Source: Desulfovibrio sp.
GTDB lineage: Bacteria > Desulfobacterota > Desulfovibrionia > Desulfovibrionales > Desulfovibrionaceae
Direction of reading: 5' to 3'
DNA length: 64,000 nucleotides
Assembly: GCA_031287575.1 (NCBI GenBank)
Contig: JAITSV010000006.1
Coordinates: forward strand, 51,346 to 115,345
This document shows positions 35,234 through 45,585 of this stretch, in pieces. How positions within the stretch are numbered: position 1 is the first letter of the stretch; every line of letters begins with the position of its first letter. Made by a program: the position numbers and the translations under genes. The notes under the pieces are model-generated. The model was given only the letters and a program-made list of their open reading frames with translations, had not been told where the DNA came from and did no database searches.

Positions 35234-36277
35234 CTACGCGCCCTTGCCGAACGGGCAGGCGGGATACCGGCATTCCTGGCAGCCGAGGCACAGGCCGCCA
35301 TGACCGAGCGCGGTGATGTCCTCCCGCGTGACGGCAAGCCCGGCCAGCAGCCGGGGCGCCACGAGGTCGAAGATCGACGCACGGTGATACATGACACACC
35401 CGGGAAGGCCCATGACGGGCACCTCGCCGAGATACGCCAGCATGAACATGGAGCCCGGCAGCACCGGAGCCCCGTACGCGACGACGCGCGCCCCGGCGGC
35501 CCTGATGCCCGCCGGGGTCTGGTCGTCCGGGTCCACGGACATGCCGCCGGTAACGACGACCATGTCCGCCCCATCGTCCACCAGTTCACGGATGGCCCGT
35601 GCCGTGGCGTCACGGTCGTCGGCCACCAGCACCTGGCGCACCACTTCGCTGCCTAGCTCCGCAAACTTGCGGCGCACCACGGGGCCGAACTTGTCCTGAA
35701 TGCGACCGTGGAACACCTCGCTGCCGGTGGTCACCATGCCCACGCGGGCACGGCGGAAGGGCAGCACGGAAACCACGGGCGCACCGTCAAGGGCGCGTTC
35801 CGCTTCGTGCAGCAGCTGTTCGTGGACGATGAGGGGGATGACGCGCATGCCTGCCACCATCTGGCCCGCGCGCACCGCGCTCAGGCCGTGCAGCGTGGAC
35901 ACGGCGAGTTCGCCCAGGCCGTTCAGGCGGCCAAGGGCGGGAACATCGACGTGCAACAGCCCGTCGTGTTCGGCGATGAGGTTGACCCGCCCCTCGCACC
36001 TGGCTTCCGGGGCCACGCCCGCACCACCGACGGCGCGCGCCAGACGCATGGCGGCATCGTCTTCGTGCAGTTGGCCCGCGCCAAGGCGCAGGGCGTAGAC
36101 GTGCTCCTTCCCCATTTGCAGAAGGAGGGGGATGTCCGCCGGGGCGATGATGTGCCCCTTGCGGAACCCCGGCCCCTTTTCGACGCCGGGGATGATGCGC
36201 GTCATGTCGTGACACAGCATCATGCCCACGGCTTCGTGGACCGGGACGATCGAAAGACCGTGCTCGTGACCTTGCAT
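35234..36277 (-). CDS. MoeA/MogA-like molybdopterin-binding protein with Cys-rich C-terminus
   Basis: 347 aa, start at 36277 (GGGAGC 8 nt upstream). The MoCF-type core includes VGMVTTGSEVFHGRIQDKFGP, ADMVVVTGGMSVDPDDQTPAGI and GAPVLPGSMFMLAYL, the molybdopterin-binding fold of MoeA/MogA. The last 25 residues carry four Cys (CLGCQECRYPACPFG), which could bind zinc or an Fe-S cluster and are not part of MoeA. It probably handles molybdopterin or molybdate for the adjacent Mop. It lies 136 bp before mop on the same strand, so co-transcription is likely. It is not the housekeeping MoeA in length or ends. Confidence 0.88.
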   Translation of the reverse strand: MQGHEHGLSIVPVHEAVGMMLCHDMTRIIPGVEKGPGFRKGHIIAPADIPLLLQMGKEHVYALRLGAGQLHEDDAAMRLARAVGGAGVAPEARCEGRVNLIAEHDGLLHVDVPALGRLNGLGELAVSTLHGLSAVRAGQMVAGMRVIPLIVHEQLLHEAERALDGAPVVSVLPFRRARVGMVTTGSEVFHGRIQDKFGPVVRRKFAELGSEVVRQVLVADDRDATARAIRELVDDGADMVVVTGGMSVDPDDQTPAGIRAAGARVVAYGAPVLPGSMFMLAYLGEVPVMGLPGCVMYHRASIFDLVAPRLLAGLAVTREDITALGHGGLCLGCQECRYPACPFGKGA

Positions 36278-36880
36278 GTGCTTCTGCTCCCGTGAAGGGA
36301 CAGGCAGCATTCCGGCGTTGCCGCAGTCGTGTGTGGAGCCCTCTCGGACGCAAAGAGAAGGGCATGGCCGGACTGGGTATGCAGGCACTCCTAGTGTGCA
36401 TATGTATCAGCCCTGACATGTCACGGTCAACGCACAACGCGTGTTAATTCAAGCATGACTGCATGTTGCAATGAGTGCCCATTCAATCCACGGCTAACAG
36501 CCCGGAGTATGTACGCATTTACATGCCGTAAGCGCTCATTTATGCAGGATGTGTCCTCTTTATTGGTTTGAAGAGCGCCTTTTTGCGGCACGGAAGAACC
36601 AATAGCTCCTTATAATGATGACTATTGGCCAAATAATTACCATATCAAACCAAAAACGACACCACTTGTGCGGATATGGTGCCAAAATACGCGCATATGT
36701 TATGCTTAACAGCTGATTTTATTGAACTTATCATTACCACCCTTCGCAGACCTGCTACGCTTGGTCCAAACTCACCATGCGGACACGGCGCATGGTCCGC
36801 CGCAGCCAGCCCCCCCGACAGGGGTGCGAACCGGCGCGACGGGGCCGGACCGCGCAGCTTGATCCAAGGAGGTTGCCGGA
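36278..36880. other. AT-rich divergent control region, MoeA-like gene / formate dehydrogenase 1
   Basis: 603 bp with many A/T-rich words and no gene. It holds a 20-bp word at 36691-36710 shared with the second formate dehydrogenase operon, and a partial relative GTGCATATGTATC at 36396-36408. Other inverted words include TGTACG...CATGC near 36511. No sigma-70 box is convincing. Confidence 0.5.
36691..36710 (+). promoter_or_regulatory. Shared upstream element of formate dehydrogenase operons, copy 1
   Basis: GCGCATATGTTATGCTTAAC, 171 nt before the fdhA1 start codon. It contains the inverted repeat GCATA-TGT-TATGC. Its copy at 42140-42159 matches at 16 of 20 positions. A binding site for a common regulator (Mo/W, formate or redox) is inferred. 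Confidence 0.5.
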
Positions 36881-39800
36881 ATGCGAAGACGCCAATTCCT
36901 GAAGATGTCCTGCGTGCTTGGGGCGGGTGTCGCCCTGTGCGGGCTGGGCGTCGATCTCGTGCCCATCGAGGCGTGGGCCGACGAGATCAAGAAGATCGAC
37001 CGCCTGAAGACCGCCAGGCAGACCACCTCTGTGTGCTGCTACTGTTCGGTGGGGTGCGGCCTGATCTGCGCCACCGACGAAAAGACCGGCAAGATCATCA
37101 ACATCGAAGGCGACCCGGAACATCCGGTGAGCGAAGGGTCGCTGTGCGCCAAGGGCGCGGGCATGTTCCAGACCACCGAGGCCAACGAACACCGCCTGAC
37201 CAAGGTGCTGTACCGCGCCCCCAACTCGGACAAGTGGGAAGAGAAAAACTGGGATTGGGCCATCGACCGCATCGCCCGGCTGATGAAGGAAGAGCGCGAC
37301 AAGTCCTTCATCACCCAGAACGCGGCGGGCCAGGTGGTCAACCGGCTGGAAACCCTGGCCCACATGGGCAGTTCCAACCTGGACAACGAGGAATGCTGGA
37401 GCATCACCGCCTGGGCGCGGTCTCTCGGCCTGGTGTACATCGATCACCAGGCCCGGGTCTGACACGGCCCCACCGTACCGGCTCTGGCAGAGTCGTTCGG
37501 ACGCGGCGCGATGACCAATCACTGGATCGACATCCAGCACAGTGATTGCATTCTCATTCAGGGCAGCAACGCTGCCGAAAACCACCCCATATCCTTCAAG
37601 TGGGTGATGCGCGCCAAGGAAAAGGGCGCCAAGCTGATCCACGTGGACCCGCGCTTTACGCGGACCTCGTCCAAGGCCGATTTCTACGCCCCCCTGCGCT
37701 CGGGCACGGACATCGCCTTCCTTGGCGGGATGATCAAGTACATCATCGACAACAACAAGATATTCCACGACTACGTCGTCAACTACACCAACGCCCCGTT
37801 CCTGGTGGATGCCAAGTTCGGCTTCAAGGACGGGCTGTTCACCGGGTACGACGCGGACAAGCGCGGCTACGACAAATCCAGCTGGGCCTACCAGAAGGAC
37901 GCGGGCGGCGTCATCCTGCGCGACGAGACGCTGAAGAACCCGCGTTGCGTCTACCAGTTGCTGAAGGCGCATTACGCCCGCTACGACCTGAAGAAGGTCT
38001 CTTCCATCACCGGCACGCCCGAAAAGGACCTGAAGACCGTGTACGAGATGTACTCGTCCACCGGCACCAAGGACCGCGCGGGCACCATCATGTACGCCCT
38101 GGGGCAGACCCACCACACCGTGGGCGTGCAGAACATCCGCACCCTGGCCATGATCCAGTTGCTGCTGGGCAACATCGGGGTGTGCGGCGGCGGCGTCAAC
38201 GCGCTGCGCGGCGAACCCAACGTGCAGGGGTCCACCGACCACGCGCTGCTGTATCATTACCTGCCGGGTTACCTTTCGGCCCCGCGCTCCTCGCAGCAGA
38301 CGCTGGAATCGTACGTCAAGAAGATCACCCCCGCGACCACGGAAGCCAAATCCGTCAACTGGCAGTCCAACTACGGCAAGTACGCCGTCAGCCTGCTGAA
38401 GTCGTGGTACGGCGACGCGGCCACCAAGGACAACGAATACGGCTACGCCTGGGTGCCCAAGGCCGAGGACGGCAAGGACTACTCGGTCATGACCCTGTTC
38501 GACGTGATGTACGCCGGCAAGATCAAGGGCATGACCGTGTTCGGCCAGAACCCCGCGTGCAGCATCCCCAACTCGAACAAGGTGCGCGCCGCCTTCGCCA
38601 AGCTGGACTGGATGGTGCATCTGAACATCTTCGACAACGAGACGGCATCGTTCTGGAAGGGGCCGGGCATGGACCCCGCCAAGGTGAAAACCGAGGTCTT
38701 CCTGCTGCCCGCCTCCGCCTCCGTCGAAAAGGCCGGCAGCCAGACCAACAGCGGACGCTGGATACAGTGGCGCTACGAGGCCACCAAGGCCCCCGGCGAC
38801 TGCATCTACGCGGGCGAGGCCATCATCCGCATCCAGAACAAGCTGAAGGAACTGTACCAGAAGGAAGGCGGCACCTTCGCCGAACCCATCCTGAACATGA
38901 CCTCCGATGGCCTCTCCGACAAGGGCGGCTACGACGCGGAAAAGGTGGCCAGACTCATCAACGGCTACTTCCTGGCCGACGTGGAGATCGGCGGCAAGCA
39001 GTACAAGAAGGGGGACTGCGTGCCCTCGTTCGCCCTGTTGCAGGCCGACGGCACCACCTCGTCGGGCAACTGGATCTGCGCGGGCAGCTTTGCCCAGGAC
39101 GGCAAGAACCTGATGCAGCGGCGCGGCAAGGCGGACCCCACGGGGCTTGGCCTGTACCCGGAATGGTCGTTCGCCTGGCCGGTGAACCGCCGGGTGCTGT
39201 ACAACCGCGCCTCGTGCGACCCCAGCGGCAAACCCTACAACCCCAAGCGCGCCGTGCTGGAATGGAAGGACGGCAAGTGGGTGGGCGACGTGCCCGACGG
39301 CGCCCCGCCGCCGCTGGCGGCGGATGGCGGCAAGCTGCCGTTCATCATGCAGCCCAACGGCGTCGGTTCGCTGTTCGGGCCGGGCCTTGGCGACGGCCCC
39401 TTCCCGGAACACTACGAACCGCTGGAAAGCCCGCTGGCCAAGAACCTGATGTCACCGCAGCAGAACAACCCCGCCATCCTGCTGTACAAGAGCGACAAGG
39501 ACATGGTGGCCAGCGCCGACGCGCGCTTCCCCATCGTCATGACCACCTACTCCTCCACCGAGCACTGGTGCACCGGCGCCTTCACCCGCTGGCAGACGTG
39601 GCTTACCGAGGCCATGCCCCAGGCATACGTGGAAATGAGCGAGGAACTGGCCAAGGAAAAGGGCATCAGGAACGGCGACAAGGTGCGCGTGGAATCGGCA
39701 CGCGGCAAGCTTGAGTGCGTGGCCATGGTCACGCCGCGCTTCCGCCCCTTCCTGGTCAACGGCAAGACGCTGCACCAGGTGGGCATGCCCTACAACTACG

Positions 39801-39919
39801 GCTGGCGCTTTCCCGAAGACAACGGCGACAGTGCCAACCTGCTCACTCCCACGGTGGGCGACGCCAACGCCATGACGCCGGAATACAAGGCGTTCATGGT
39901 CAACGTGGTCAAGGTATAG
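36881..39919 (+). CDS. fdhA: Formate dehydrogenase alpha subunit 1, selenoprotein (in-frame UGA at 37460-37462)
   Basis: 1012 aa when the TGA at 37460 is read as selenocysteine (residue 194, in V-Sec-HGPTV); a plain reading would split it into two genes. The twin-arginine signal MRRRQFLKMSC sends the folded protein to the periplasm. It has [4Fe-4S] ligands CCYCSVGC and EGSLCAKG, and molybdopterin/tungstopterin-binding domains throughout (NIGVCGGGVNALRGEPNVQG). Sec coordinates Mo or W, and the His next to it takes part in formate oxidation to CO2. RBS AAGGAGG. It is followed by beta and fdhE genes; there is no membrane gamma subunit, so periplasmic cytochrome c3 probably takes the electrons. 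Confidence 0.96.
37463..37500 (+). promoter_or_regulatory. Bacterial SECIS element 1
   Basis: A hairpin CGGCTCTGGCAGAGTCG (37479-37495; stem of 7 with one G-U pair, 3-nt apical loop) starts 16 nt after the UGA. The same 17 bases occur at the same distance after the UGA of the second enzyme. It should bind SelB for selenocysteine insertion. Confidence 0.8.
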
Positions 39920-39929
39920 GGGGTGAGTC

Positions 39930-40577
39930 ATGGCTGATGGAAAGTCCATACTCGTCGACGTTTCCCGCTGCACCGGCTGCCGGGGTTGCCAGGTGGCCTG
40001 CAAGCAATGGAACGGCCTGCCCGGCACCAGGACCACGCAGACCGGCACCTACCAGAACCCGCCGGACTTCAGCCACCAGACCTTCAAGGTGGTGCGCTTC
40101 GAGGACGGCAGAACCAAGGAAGGCAAGACCTACTGGCACTTCTTCTCGGACATGTGCCGCCACTGCATGAACCCGCCGTGCCTGGCGGGCGCGCAGGGCG
40201 ACGAGATGATCCACGACGATGCCACCGGCGCGGTGGTGTACACCGAGGGCACCAGCAAGAGCGACTTCGAGATGTCGCTGAGCGTGTGTCCCTTCAACAT
40301 CCCCCGGCAGGACCCGGACACCAAGGTGATGCGCAAGTGCACCATGTGCTTCGACCGCATCACCAGCGGGCTTACCCCCGCCTGCGTGCTCTCGTGCCCC
40401 ACCGGGGCCATGGTCTTCGGCGAGCGTGACGCCATGCTCGCGGAAGCCAAGCGGCGCGTGGACATCCTGAAGAAGACGTGGCCCAAGGCCCAGGCGCTGA
40501 ACGCCGACGACGTGCGCGTCATCTTCATCGTGACGGACGACCCGCTGAAGTACCACAAGTACGCGGCGGGCGTGTAA
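39930..40577 (+). CDS. fdhB: Formate dehydrogenase beta (Fe-S) subunit 1
   Basis: 215 aa, 10 nt after fdhA1 with GGGGTGAG upstream. Ferredoxin-like, with Cys groups RCTGCRGCQVAC, MCRHCMNPPC, SVCPFN, KCTMCFD and ACVLSCPTGA, enough for three or four [4Fe-4S] clusters. It passes electrons from the Mo/W site to a cytochrome. It lacks the C-terminal transmembrane helix of E. coli FdnH, so it forms the soluble FdhAB type, exported together with the Tat-dependent alpha subunit. Confidence 0.95.
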   Translation: MADGKSILVDVSRCTGCRGCQVACKQWNGLPGTRTTQTGTYQNPPDFSHQTFKVVRFEDGRTKEGKTYWHFFSDMCRHCMNPPCLAGAQGDEMIHDDATGAVVYTEGTSKSDFEMSLSVCPFNIPRQDPDTKVMRKCTMCFDRITSGLTPACVLSCPTGAMVFGERDAMLAEAKRRVDILKKTWPKAQALNADDVRVIFIVTDDPLKYHKYAAGV

Positions 40578-40809
40578 CCCCTACAGAAACGGGGGCAGGC
40601 GGGAACGCATCCCGTCTGCCCCCACGCGGCAGGGCCGGGGCGGCGCAAGAGTCCGGCCTGGCGCAGCACCACCCGGTACCCGGTGGACGCCGCGCCACAT
40701 GTGGCCTACATGCCGCCCATGCGCCAAGCACCGCCGAGACGCGCAACGGCACGGACACGCCGCCGCACGTGCAGCCATCACCCACTGCCAGCATACCAAG
40801 GACATGCCC

Positions 40810-41859
40810 ATGCCCGACGCCTCCCCCACACTCTCCGGCACCACCTCGGAAACCCTCGACCGCCTGCTGGCCCGCCACCCCGAACACGCGCCGCTCATCG
40901 CCGCGTTCCGCGCGCTCAGCGTGGCCCAGGCGGAACTGGCGGAGATGGCCGACCCTGCCGGTGCGGTCCCCGTGCCCCCGGCGCGGGTGGAACCCGACCT
41001 TTTCGCACAGGGCCGCGCCCTGCTGCCCGCCGATGAACTGCCCGACGGCCCCGCGCTGGACGACGCCTTCCTGGCCCATGCCCTGGCCGTACTGGCCCCG
41101 GCCATCGCCGCCGGACTGCCCGCCGTGGCAAACGACGTGCGCGAGCTGGCCCGGCTGGCCCCGACAATGGAAGGGACGCCAGACGGTAAGCCGGACAAGA
41201 CGGAAGACGCCAGCCAGCCCCCCCTGCCCCGCCAACTGGCGGCATGGGCGCTGACCGGGCGCATCGCCGCCGCCCAGGAATGGGCGCGTCGGGCCGGACT
41301 TTCGCCCGACGCCGTAGGCTTCGTGGCCATGCAACTGGCCACTGCCGCCGCCCGCCGGGTGCAACGCGCCGTGGCCCCATCCCTTGCCCCGCATGCCGAA
41401 GGCTGGACCCACGGCCACTGTCCGGTATGCGGCACGGCCCCCAAGTTGGGCGTGCTGCGCGGCGAAGGCGGCCAGCGCTGGCTGGTCTGCGCGCTGTGCG
41501 ACCATACCTGGCGCCACCAGCGCACCGCCTGTCCCTTCTGCGGGGTGGACAAGCCGGACAACATCACCCTGCGCTACGTGCAAGGGTTCGAGGACGAACG
41601 CGCCGAGGCCTGCGCCTCATGCCGCCGCTACATCCTGGCGGCGGACCTGCGCCACCGCACCAGCGACGTGCCCTCGGTGCTGCCGCTGGGCATGGCCCAC
41701 CTGGACATGCTGTTGCAGGAAAAGGGCTTCATGCCGGGCGGCGTGGACGATACCACACGGCCCGCCCGAACAGGGCAGTCCGCTCAATCCGGCCAATCCG
41801 ACCAATCCGACCAATCTGGCCAGTCCGTAAAGGCTCCCACCGCGAAAACCCCTGCCTGA
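40810..41859 (+). CDS. fdhE: Formate dehydrogenase accessory protein FdhE 1
   Basis: 349 aa from the ATG at 40810 (AAGGA 7 nt upstream; an ATG at 40804 is too close). A helical N-terminal half is followed by a rubredoxin-like metal half with pairs HCPVCGTAP, CALCDHTW, ACPFCGV and CASCRRY. FdhE binds formate dehydrogenase and iron and is needed for its activity before export. The C-terminal 30 residues are a Gln/Ser-rich repeat coded by 9-bp units (41776-41826), a variable tail. It follows fdhB1 by 232 bp. Confidence 0.9.
   Translation: MPDASPTLSGTTSETLDRLLARHPEHAPLIAAFRALSVAQAELAEMADPAGAVPVPPARVEPDLFAQGRALLPADELPDGPALDDAFLAHALAVLAPAIAAGLPAVANDVRELARLAPTMEGTPDGKPDKTEDASQPPLPRQLAAWALTGRIAAAQEWARRAGLSPDAVGFVAMQLATAAARRVQRAVAPSLAPHAEGWTHGHCPVCGTAPKLGVLRGEGGQRWLVCALCDHTWRHQRTACPFCGVDKPDNITLRYVQGFEDERAEACASCRRYILAADLRHRTSDVPSVLPLGMAHLDMLLQEKGFMPGGVDDTTRPARTGQSAQSGQSDQSDQSGQSVKAPTAKTPA
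41776..41826 (+). repeat. 9-bp tandem repeats coding a Gln/Ser tail
   Basis: Units of the type AATCCGACC with small changes, in frame at the 3' end of fdhE1, giving a repeated Q-S-x pattern. Confidence 0.75.
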
Positions 41860-41892
41860 CGCGACCAGCACGCACGACAACATCACGTTTCC

Positions 41893-41947
41893 AGCGCCCC
41901 GAACGGGCATGGTGGCACCGTCCGCCATGCCCGTTCGGGGCGCTCTT
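41893..41947 (+). terminator. Terminator of formate dehydrogenase operon 1
   Basis: Perfect 20-bp stem AGCGCCCCGAACGGGCATGG (41893-41912) with its complement (41925-41944) and a 12-nt loop, about 35 nt after the fdhE1 stop. It is followed by CTTGC with no long T-run, but the stem is exceptional. Confidence 0.8.
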
Positions 41948-42139
41948 GCATGGATGGTTTCACGGGGCCTCCGGTCCGCGCCATTTGCACGGCGCATGAG
42001 CCATTTTCCGGATTGAACGCGCAACCACCTGCATTTTCAGCACTTGAAGGCGACGCCATGCAAAACCGCGCAACAAACCAAGAATAACTGCAAATAACCA
42101 CAAGACACACTGCGCCCGTGCCACGCTGTGACAAAGCCT

Positions 42140-42159
42140 GCGCATATGCTGCGTTTAAC
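42140..42159 (+). promoter_or_regulatory. Shared upstream element of formate dehydrogenase operons, copy 2
   Basis: GCGCATATGCTGCGTTTAAC, 331 nt before the fdhA2 start; 16 of 20 positions match the copy at 36691-36710. The word GCATATGC inside it is a palindrome. Confidence 0.5.
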
Positions 42160-42490
42160 TCACTGTTTTCTATTAATATTTTCTTGTTTTCACCACAAAC
42201 CCTGCTAAGGTGCCCCCAAAAGATACGATGCGAAGGTGGCGTCAGGCCATCTTCTCCGGCAGGACCAAGGGTCGTACCGGTCACGCGGCGCCAGCAGGCC
42301 CGCGCGTCCGCCCCGCCAACCTGCGGAACCGCGACGGCGTCGATTCCCGAGCACGCCCGGCGGCATCGTGTCGTATCCCCTCCCGTGGAGAGGGGACGCG
42401 CGCGCGGCCGCGCGCACGGTTTCGCGGATTCTGCATGGAGGGTCCACCGACCTTCCGGGTTCTGTGAGGGGCTTTAACAAGGAGTGGAAC

Positions 42491-45400
42491 ATGAACACTA
42501 CGCGGCGGAGTTTTCTCAAGCTCATGAGCGTGAGCGCTGTCGGCCTCTCGCTCGGCCAGCTTGGGTTCGATCTTGCTGAAGCGCAGGCGTATGCCAGCAA
42601 GCTCAAGATCGAAGGCGCAAAGGAAGTGGGCAGCGTCTGCCCCTTCTGTTCCGTCTGTTGTCAGATCATCGCCTACGTGCGCAACGGCAAGCTGGTTTCG
42701 ACCGAAGGCGACCCCGACTTTCCGGTGAACGAAGGGGCGCTGTGCGCCAAGGGCGCGGCCCTGTTCTCCATGTATACCAACCCGCACCGCCTGACGAAGC
42801 CGCTGTACCGCGCTCCGCACAGCGACAAGTGGGTGGAGAAGGACTGGGAATGGACCATGAACCAGATCGCGCGCCGCGTTAAGGACGCCCGCGACAAGGA
42901 CATGATCCTCAAGAACGAAAAGGGCCAGACCGTCAACCGCGTCGACTCGCTCTTCATGATGGGTACCTCGCACGCCTCCAACGAGGAATGCGCCGTCATC
43001 CATCAAGCCATACGAAGCCTGGGTATGGTCCAAATGGACCACCAGGCCCGGGTCTGACACAGTCCCACTGTTGCGGCTCTGGCAGAGTCGTTCGGTCGCG
43101 GGGCTATGACGAACCACTGGATCGATATCAAGAATAGCGATGCAGTGCTTATCATCGGCAGCAATGCTGCGGAACACCATCCTGTCGCCTTCAAGTGGGT
43201 CATGCGCGCCAAGGAAAACGGCGCCGTGCTCATGCACGTGGACCCCAAGTTCTCCCGCACCTCGGCACGTTGCGATTTCCACGTGCCCCTGCGTTCGGGC
43301 ACGGACATCCCCTTCCTGGGCGGCATGATCAACTACATCCTTGAAAAGGAACTCTTTTTCAAGGAGTACGTCTTCAATTACACCAACTTCGCCTTTGTCG
43401 TCGGCAAGGACTACGAGTTCAACGACGGCCTCTTCAGCGGGTACGACCCCAAGACCCGCAAGTACGACCAGTCCAAGTGGGCCTTCGAAAAGGGTCCCGA
43501 CGGCGGCCCGGTCATCGATGAAACCCTCAAGAACGAGCGCTGCGTCTTCAACCTGATGAAGAAGCACTACTCGCGCTACACGCTGAAGACCGTCTCCGAC
43601 GTCACCGGCGTGTCCGAGGAAAACCTGCTGCGCGTGTACGATGCGTTCTGCGCCACCGGCAAGCCGGACAAGGCGGGCACCATCATGTACGCCTTGGGCT
43701 GGACCCAGCACACCGTGGGCGTGCAGAACATCCGCGCCTCGTCGCTCATCCAGCTGCTACTGGGCAACATCGGCATCGCGGGCGGCGGCATCAACGCCCT
43801 GCGCGGCGAACCCAACGTGCAGGGTTCCACCGACCACGGCCTGCTGTACAGTTCGCTGCCGGGCTACCACAACCTGCCCGTGTCCACCTGGCAGACCCTG
43901 GCCGACTACAACAAGGCCAACACCCCGGTCACCACGGTGAAGAACAGCGCCAACTGGTGGAGCAACCGTCCCAAGTACGTGGCCAGCCTGCTGAAGGGCT
44001 GGTACGGCGACGCGGCCACGCCGGAAAACGACTTCTGCTACGAATACCTGCCGAAGCTCGAACCCGGCGAGGACTGCTCGTACATGTACGTCATGGACAA
44101 GATGTACCATGGCAAGATCAAGGGCGGGTTCATCTTCGGGGTCAACCCCATGAACAGCTTCTCCAACACCAACAAGATGCGCGCGGCGCTGGACAACCTG
44201 GACTGGCTGGTCTGTTCCGAACTGCACAACTCGGAAACCACGGACAACTGGAAGCGCCCCGGCGTCGACCCCAAGACCAAGAAGACCGAGGTGTTCCTGC
44301 TGCCCTCCGCCCACCGCATCGAAAAGGCGGGCACCATCAGCAACAGCGGCCGCTGGTTGCAGTGGTTCGACAAGGCGGTGGAACCGGGCGGACAGGCCCG
44401 CAACTTCGCCGACATCTTCGTGCCGCTGATCAACAAGATCCGCGACCTGTACAGGAAGGAAGGCGGCGTCCTGCCCGAACCCCTGCTGAAGATGCTCTGG
44501 ACCGAAAAGTACGACCCCGAGGAATGGACCCGCCGCATCAACGGCTTCTTCTGGGCCGATACCAAGATCGGCGACAAGGAATACAAGCGCGGCCAGCTGG
44601 TACCCGCCTTCGCCCAGCTGAAGGACGACGGTTCCACCTCCTCGCTGAACTGGGTCTACACCGGCAGCTACACCGAGGAAGACGGCAACAAGTCCAAGCG
44701 CCGCAACGCCAGCCAGACGCCCATGCAGGCCAACATCGGCCTGTTCCCCAACTGGTCGTGGTGCTGGCCGGTGAACCGCCGCGTGTTGTACAACCGCGCC
44801 TCGGTCGACGTGAACGGCAAGCCCTTCAATCCCAAGAAGGCCGTCATCGAATGGGACGGCTCCAAGTGGATCGGCGACGTGCCCGACGGCCCGTGGCCGC
44901 CCATGGCCGACAAGGAAAAGGGCAAGCTGCCCTTCATCATGACCAAGGACGGCCTGTCCCAGTTCTACGGCACCGGCCGCGTGGACGGTCCCTTCCCCGA
45001 GCATTACGAACCCGCGGAAACCCCGCTGGACAGCCATCCGTTCTCCAAGCAGCTGTCCAGCCCGGTGTACAAGTTCCACACCTCGGACATGGACCAGATG
45101 GCCAAGGCGGCCGACCCCAACTACCCGTACGTGCTCACCACCTACAGCCTGACGGAACACTGGTGCGGCGGCGGCGAAACGCGCAACGTGCCCAACCTGC
45201 TGGAAACCGAGCCTCAGCTCTACATAGAGATGAGCCACGAGCTGGCCAAGGAAAAGGGCATCAACAACGGCGACGGCGTGATCGTGGAAAGTGCGCGCGG
45301 GCGCGTGGAGGCCATCGCCATGGTCACCGTGCGTATCCGGCCCTTCACCATCCTGGGCAAGACGGTGCACCTCGTGGGCATGCCTTTCGCCTACGGCTGG

Positions 45401-45532
45401 ACCACGCCCAAGTGCGGTGACTCCACCAACCGCCTTACCGTTGGCGCGTACGACCCGAACACCACCATTCCCGAAAGCAAGGCCTGTCTCGTCAACTTGC
45501 GCAAGGCCGACAAGCTGACCGAAATAGCCTAA
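42491..45532 (+). CDS. fdhA: Formate dehydrogenase alpha subunit 2, selenoprotein (in-frame UGA at 43055-43057)
   Basis: 1013 aa with the UGA at 43055 as selenocysteine (residue 189). RBS AAGGAG. Tat signal MNTTRRSFLKLMSVSAVGLS, [4Fe-4S] ligands CPFCSVCC and GALCAKG, and the same pterin-binding domains as copy 1 (AGGGINALRGEPNVQG). The two alpha subunits are clearly paralogous over their whole length. This operon adds FdhE 2 and a tetraheme cytochrome, giving the three-part FdhABC type; in D. vulgaris Hildenborough I recall a similar set near DVU2809-2812 (not checked). It acts in the periplasm. Confidence 0.96.
43058..43095 (+). promoter_or_regulatory. Bacterial SECIS element 2
   Basis: The hairpin CGGCTCTGGCAGAGTCG at 43074-43090 begins 16 nt after the UGA, identical in sequence and spacing to element 1, although the bases between UGA and hairpin differ in several places. 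Confidence 0.8.
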
Positions 45533-45540
45533 CCGGAACA

Positions 45541-45567
45541 GGGCGCGCCCCGCCGCGGGGCGCGCCC
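45541..45567 (+). promoter_or_regulatory. Intercistronic hairpin between fdhA2 and fdhB2
   Basis: Perfect 12-bp stem GGGCGCGCCCCG (45541-45552) / CGGGGCGCGCCC (45556-45567) with a 3-nt loop, about 7 nt before the AAGGAG of fdhB2. There is no T-run. It could stabilise the upstream mRNA or set the alpha:beta ratio. Confidence 0.6.
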
Positions 45568-45585
45568 CCTCCAAGGAGCACTACG

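Larger units (their letters stand above)
41860..42490. other. Intergenic region and long leader of formate dehydrogenase operon 2
   Basis: 631 bp. After the terminator comes an A/T-rich part with the shared element at 42140-42159, then a GC-rich leader with two hairpin-forming stretches (CCCCTC/GAGGGG near 42377-42395, and an alternating CG tract near 42398-42415) just upstream of the ribosome binding site. A regulatory leader is possible. No gene is supported. Confidence 0.5.

Noticed and set aside
37460..37510. Nonsense mutation splitting fdhA1 (and likewise fdhA2 at 43055)
   Set aside because: The TGA is in the conserved V-Sec-H position of formate dehydrogenases and is followed by a SECIS-like hairpin in both genes; it is selenocysteine, not decay.
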